The notes below the pieces were generated by a model. It was not told where the DNA came from. It saw only the letters and a list, made by a program, of their open reading frames with translations, and searched no databases. Below, one piece after another: positions 63,520 through 64,000 of a stretch of DNA of 64,000 nucleotides. Every line of letters starts with the position of its first letter. Position 1 is the first letter of the stretch. The DNA is from Verrucomicrobia bacterium LW23. Its GTDB lineage: Bacteria > Verrucomicrobiota > Verrucomicrobiia > Methylacidiphilales > UBA1321. The stretch covers positions 186,001 to 250,000 of the forward strand of contig QAZA01000025.1 in NCBI GenBank assembly GCA_003054695.1, read 5' to 3'. The translations under genes were made by a program, and so were the position numbers.

Positions 63520-64000
63520 ATGAGCTACATCGAAGCGGATCCCTACAAATGGCCGTACAATGGAGACCTTCGTCCAGACAACACCACGCTCATTATCATC
63601 GACATGCAGACCGACTTTTGCGGAAAGGGCGGTTACGTGGATAAGATGGGCTACGATCTCTCGCTGACCCGCGCGCCGATCGAGCCCCTTAAGTTACTGC
63701 TCAAGACCTTCCGCGAGAAGGGTTTCCATGTTATCCATACCCGCGAGGGGCACCGTCCCGACCTGTCCGACCTGCCCGCCAACAAGCGTTGGCGAAGCCA
63801 GCAGCTGGGCGCAGGCATCGGCGATCCGGGCCCCTGCGGCCGCATTCTGACCCGCGGTGAAGCGGGCTGGGATATTATCGAAGAACTCTATCCCATTGAG
63901 GGCGAAGCGATTATCGACAAGCCCGGAAAGGGGAGCTTTTACGCGACAGACCTGGATATGTTGCTGCGCCGCAAAGGCATCCAGAACATCATCCTGACCG
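63520..64000 (+). CDS. Second isochorismatase-family hydrolase (biuret-hydrolase-like), 3' end beyond window
   Basis: Partial gene; 160 codons visible, starting [20 protein letters not shown]. Catalytic Asp in [10 protein letters not shown] and Lys in [14 protein letters not shown] are present; the catalytic Cys lies past the window end. [17 protein letters not shown] is nearly the same as in the hydrolase at 54091-54768, so the two are paralogues. It follows the porin-like gene by 92 bases and is probably co-transcribed from the sigma-54 promoter at 62403. Substrate probably biuret, ureidoacrylate or a similar ureide. Confidence 0.85.
   Translation, partial: MSYIEADPYKWPYNGDLRPDNTTLIIIDMQTDFCGKGGYVDKMGYDLSLTRAPIEPLKLLLKTFREKGFHVIHTREGHRPDLSDLPANKRWRSQQLGAGIGDPGPCGRILTRGEAGWDIIEELYPIEGEAIIDKPGKGSFYATDLDMLLRRKGIQNIILT

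Overview
The window is GC-rich and densely coded. The gene set (two large secreted beta-solenoid proteins, secreted beta-propeller and glycosidase-like proteins, a single-chain class II glycyl-tRNA synthetase, a GntR/LacI-type hybrid regulator, a Ro60-RtcB RNA repair locus) suggests a Gram-negative bacterium of the PVC group, most likely Verrucomicrobiota (Opitutae-like). This is inference from gene content; there is no rRNA in the window to prove it.

Layout: 1-12.6 kb is a mostly housekeeping/exported-protein region: a degenerate beta-lactamase-fold protein, a pair of small membrane-anchored paralogues (the second broken by an in-frame TAG), a glycoside-hydrolase-like exoprotein, a secreted protein ending in an ExbD/TolR-like domain, MtnA, GlyRS and a phosphoglucomutase. 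An initiator tRNA lies at 12966-13042. From 13.7 to 20.5 kb are two big surface/secreted repeat proteins. From 21 to 32.6 kb is a defence-type segment: a three-gene winged-helix / AAA+ ATPase / PD-(D/E)XK-HerA module followed by a type I-G (formerly I-U) CRISPR effector cassette (cas3, csb3, csb1, csb2) with no cas1, cas2, cas4 or array in view.

From 32.9 to 42.6 kb is an RNA damage-response locus: rtcR (sigma-54 activator with sensor domain) reads leftward; a sigma-54 promoter drives ro60 (rsr) rightward, then a 1.7-kb non-coding array, then rtcB; a PPK2 kinase gene (opposite strand) and rtcA follow. The non-coding array is the most remarkable part of the window. I read it as five linear tRNA or tRNA-like units (Phe, Asp, Met, Pro, Glu anticodons) followed by seven Y-RNA-like units. 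Each Y unit has a closing stem, a conserved AATGC(C/A) internal-loop motif and a second stem. Several carry, inside the second stem, a tRNA-like module in circularly permuted order (3' half, CCA, then 5' half). Different units are opened at different places (anticodon loop or D loop) or reduced to a T-arm/acceptor mini-helix. Ro60 is the known partner of Y RNAs and RtcB/RtcA act on broken RNA ends, so the array is plausibly a set of Ro60-tethered tRNA mimics, decoys or sensors.

From 42.6 to 52 kb are a prolyl-oligopeptidase-family enzyme, a GntR/LacI hybrid regulator and two secreted beta-propeller proteins. From 52 to 64 kb is a probable nitrogen-scavenging regulon: NCS2 permease, biuret-amidohydrolase-like enzyme, allophanate hydrolase, hybrid histidine kinase with CHASE domain, NtrC-type response regulator, outer-membrane protein and a second biuret-hydrolase-like enzyme cut by the window end. 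Three sigma-54 promoters and a shared TGTTGC-N5-GCAACA palindrome tie these genes together.
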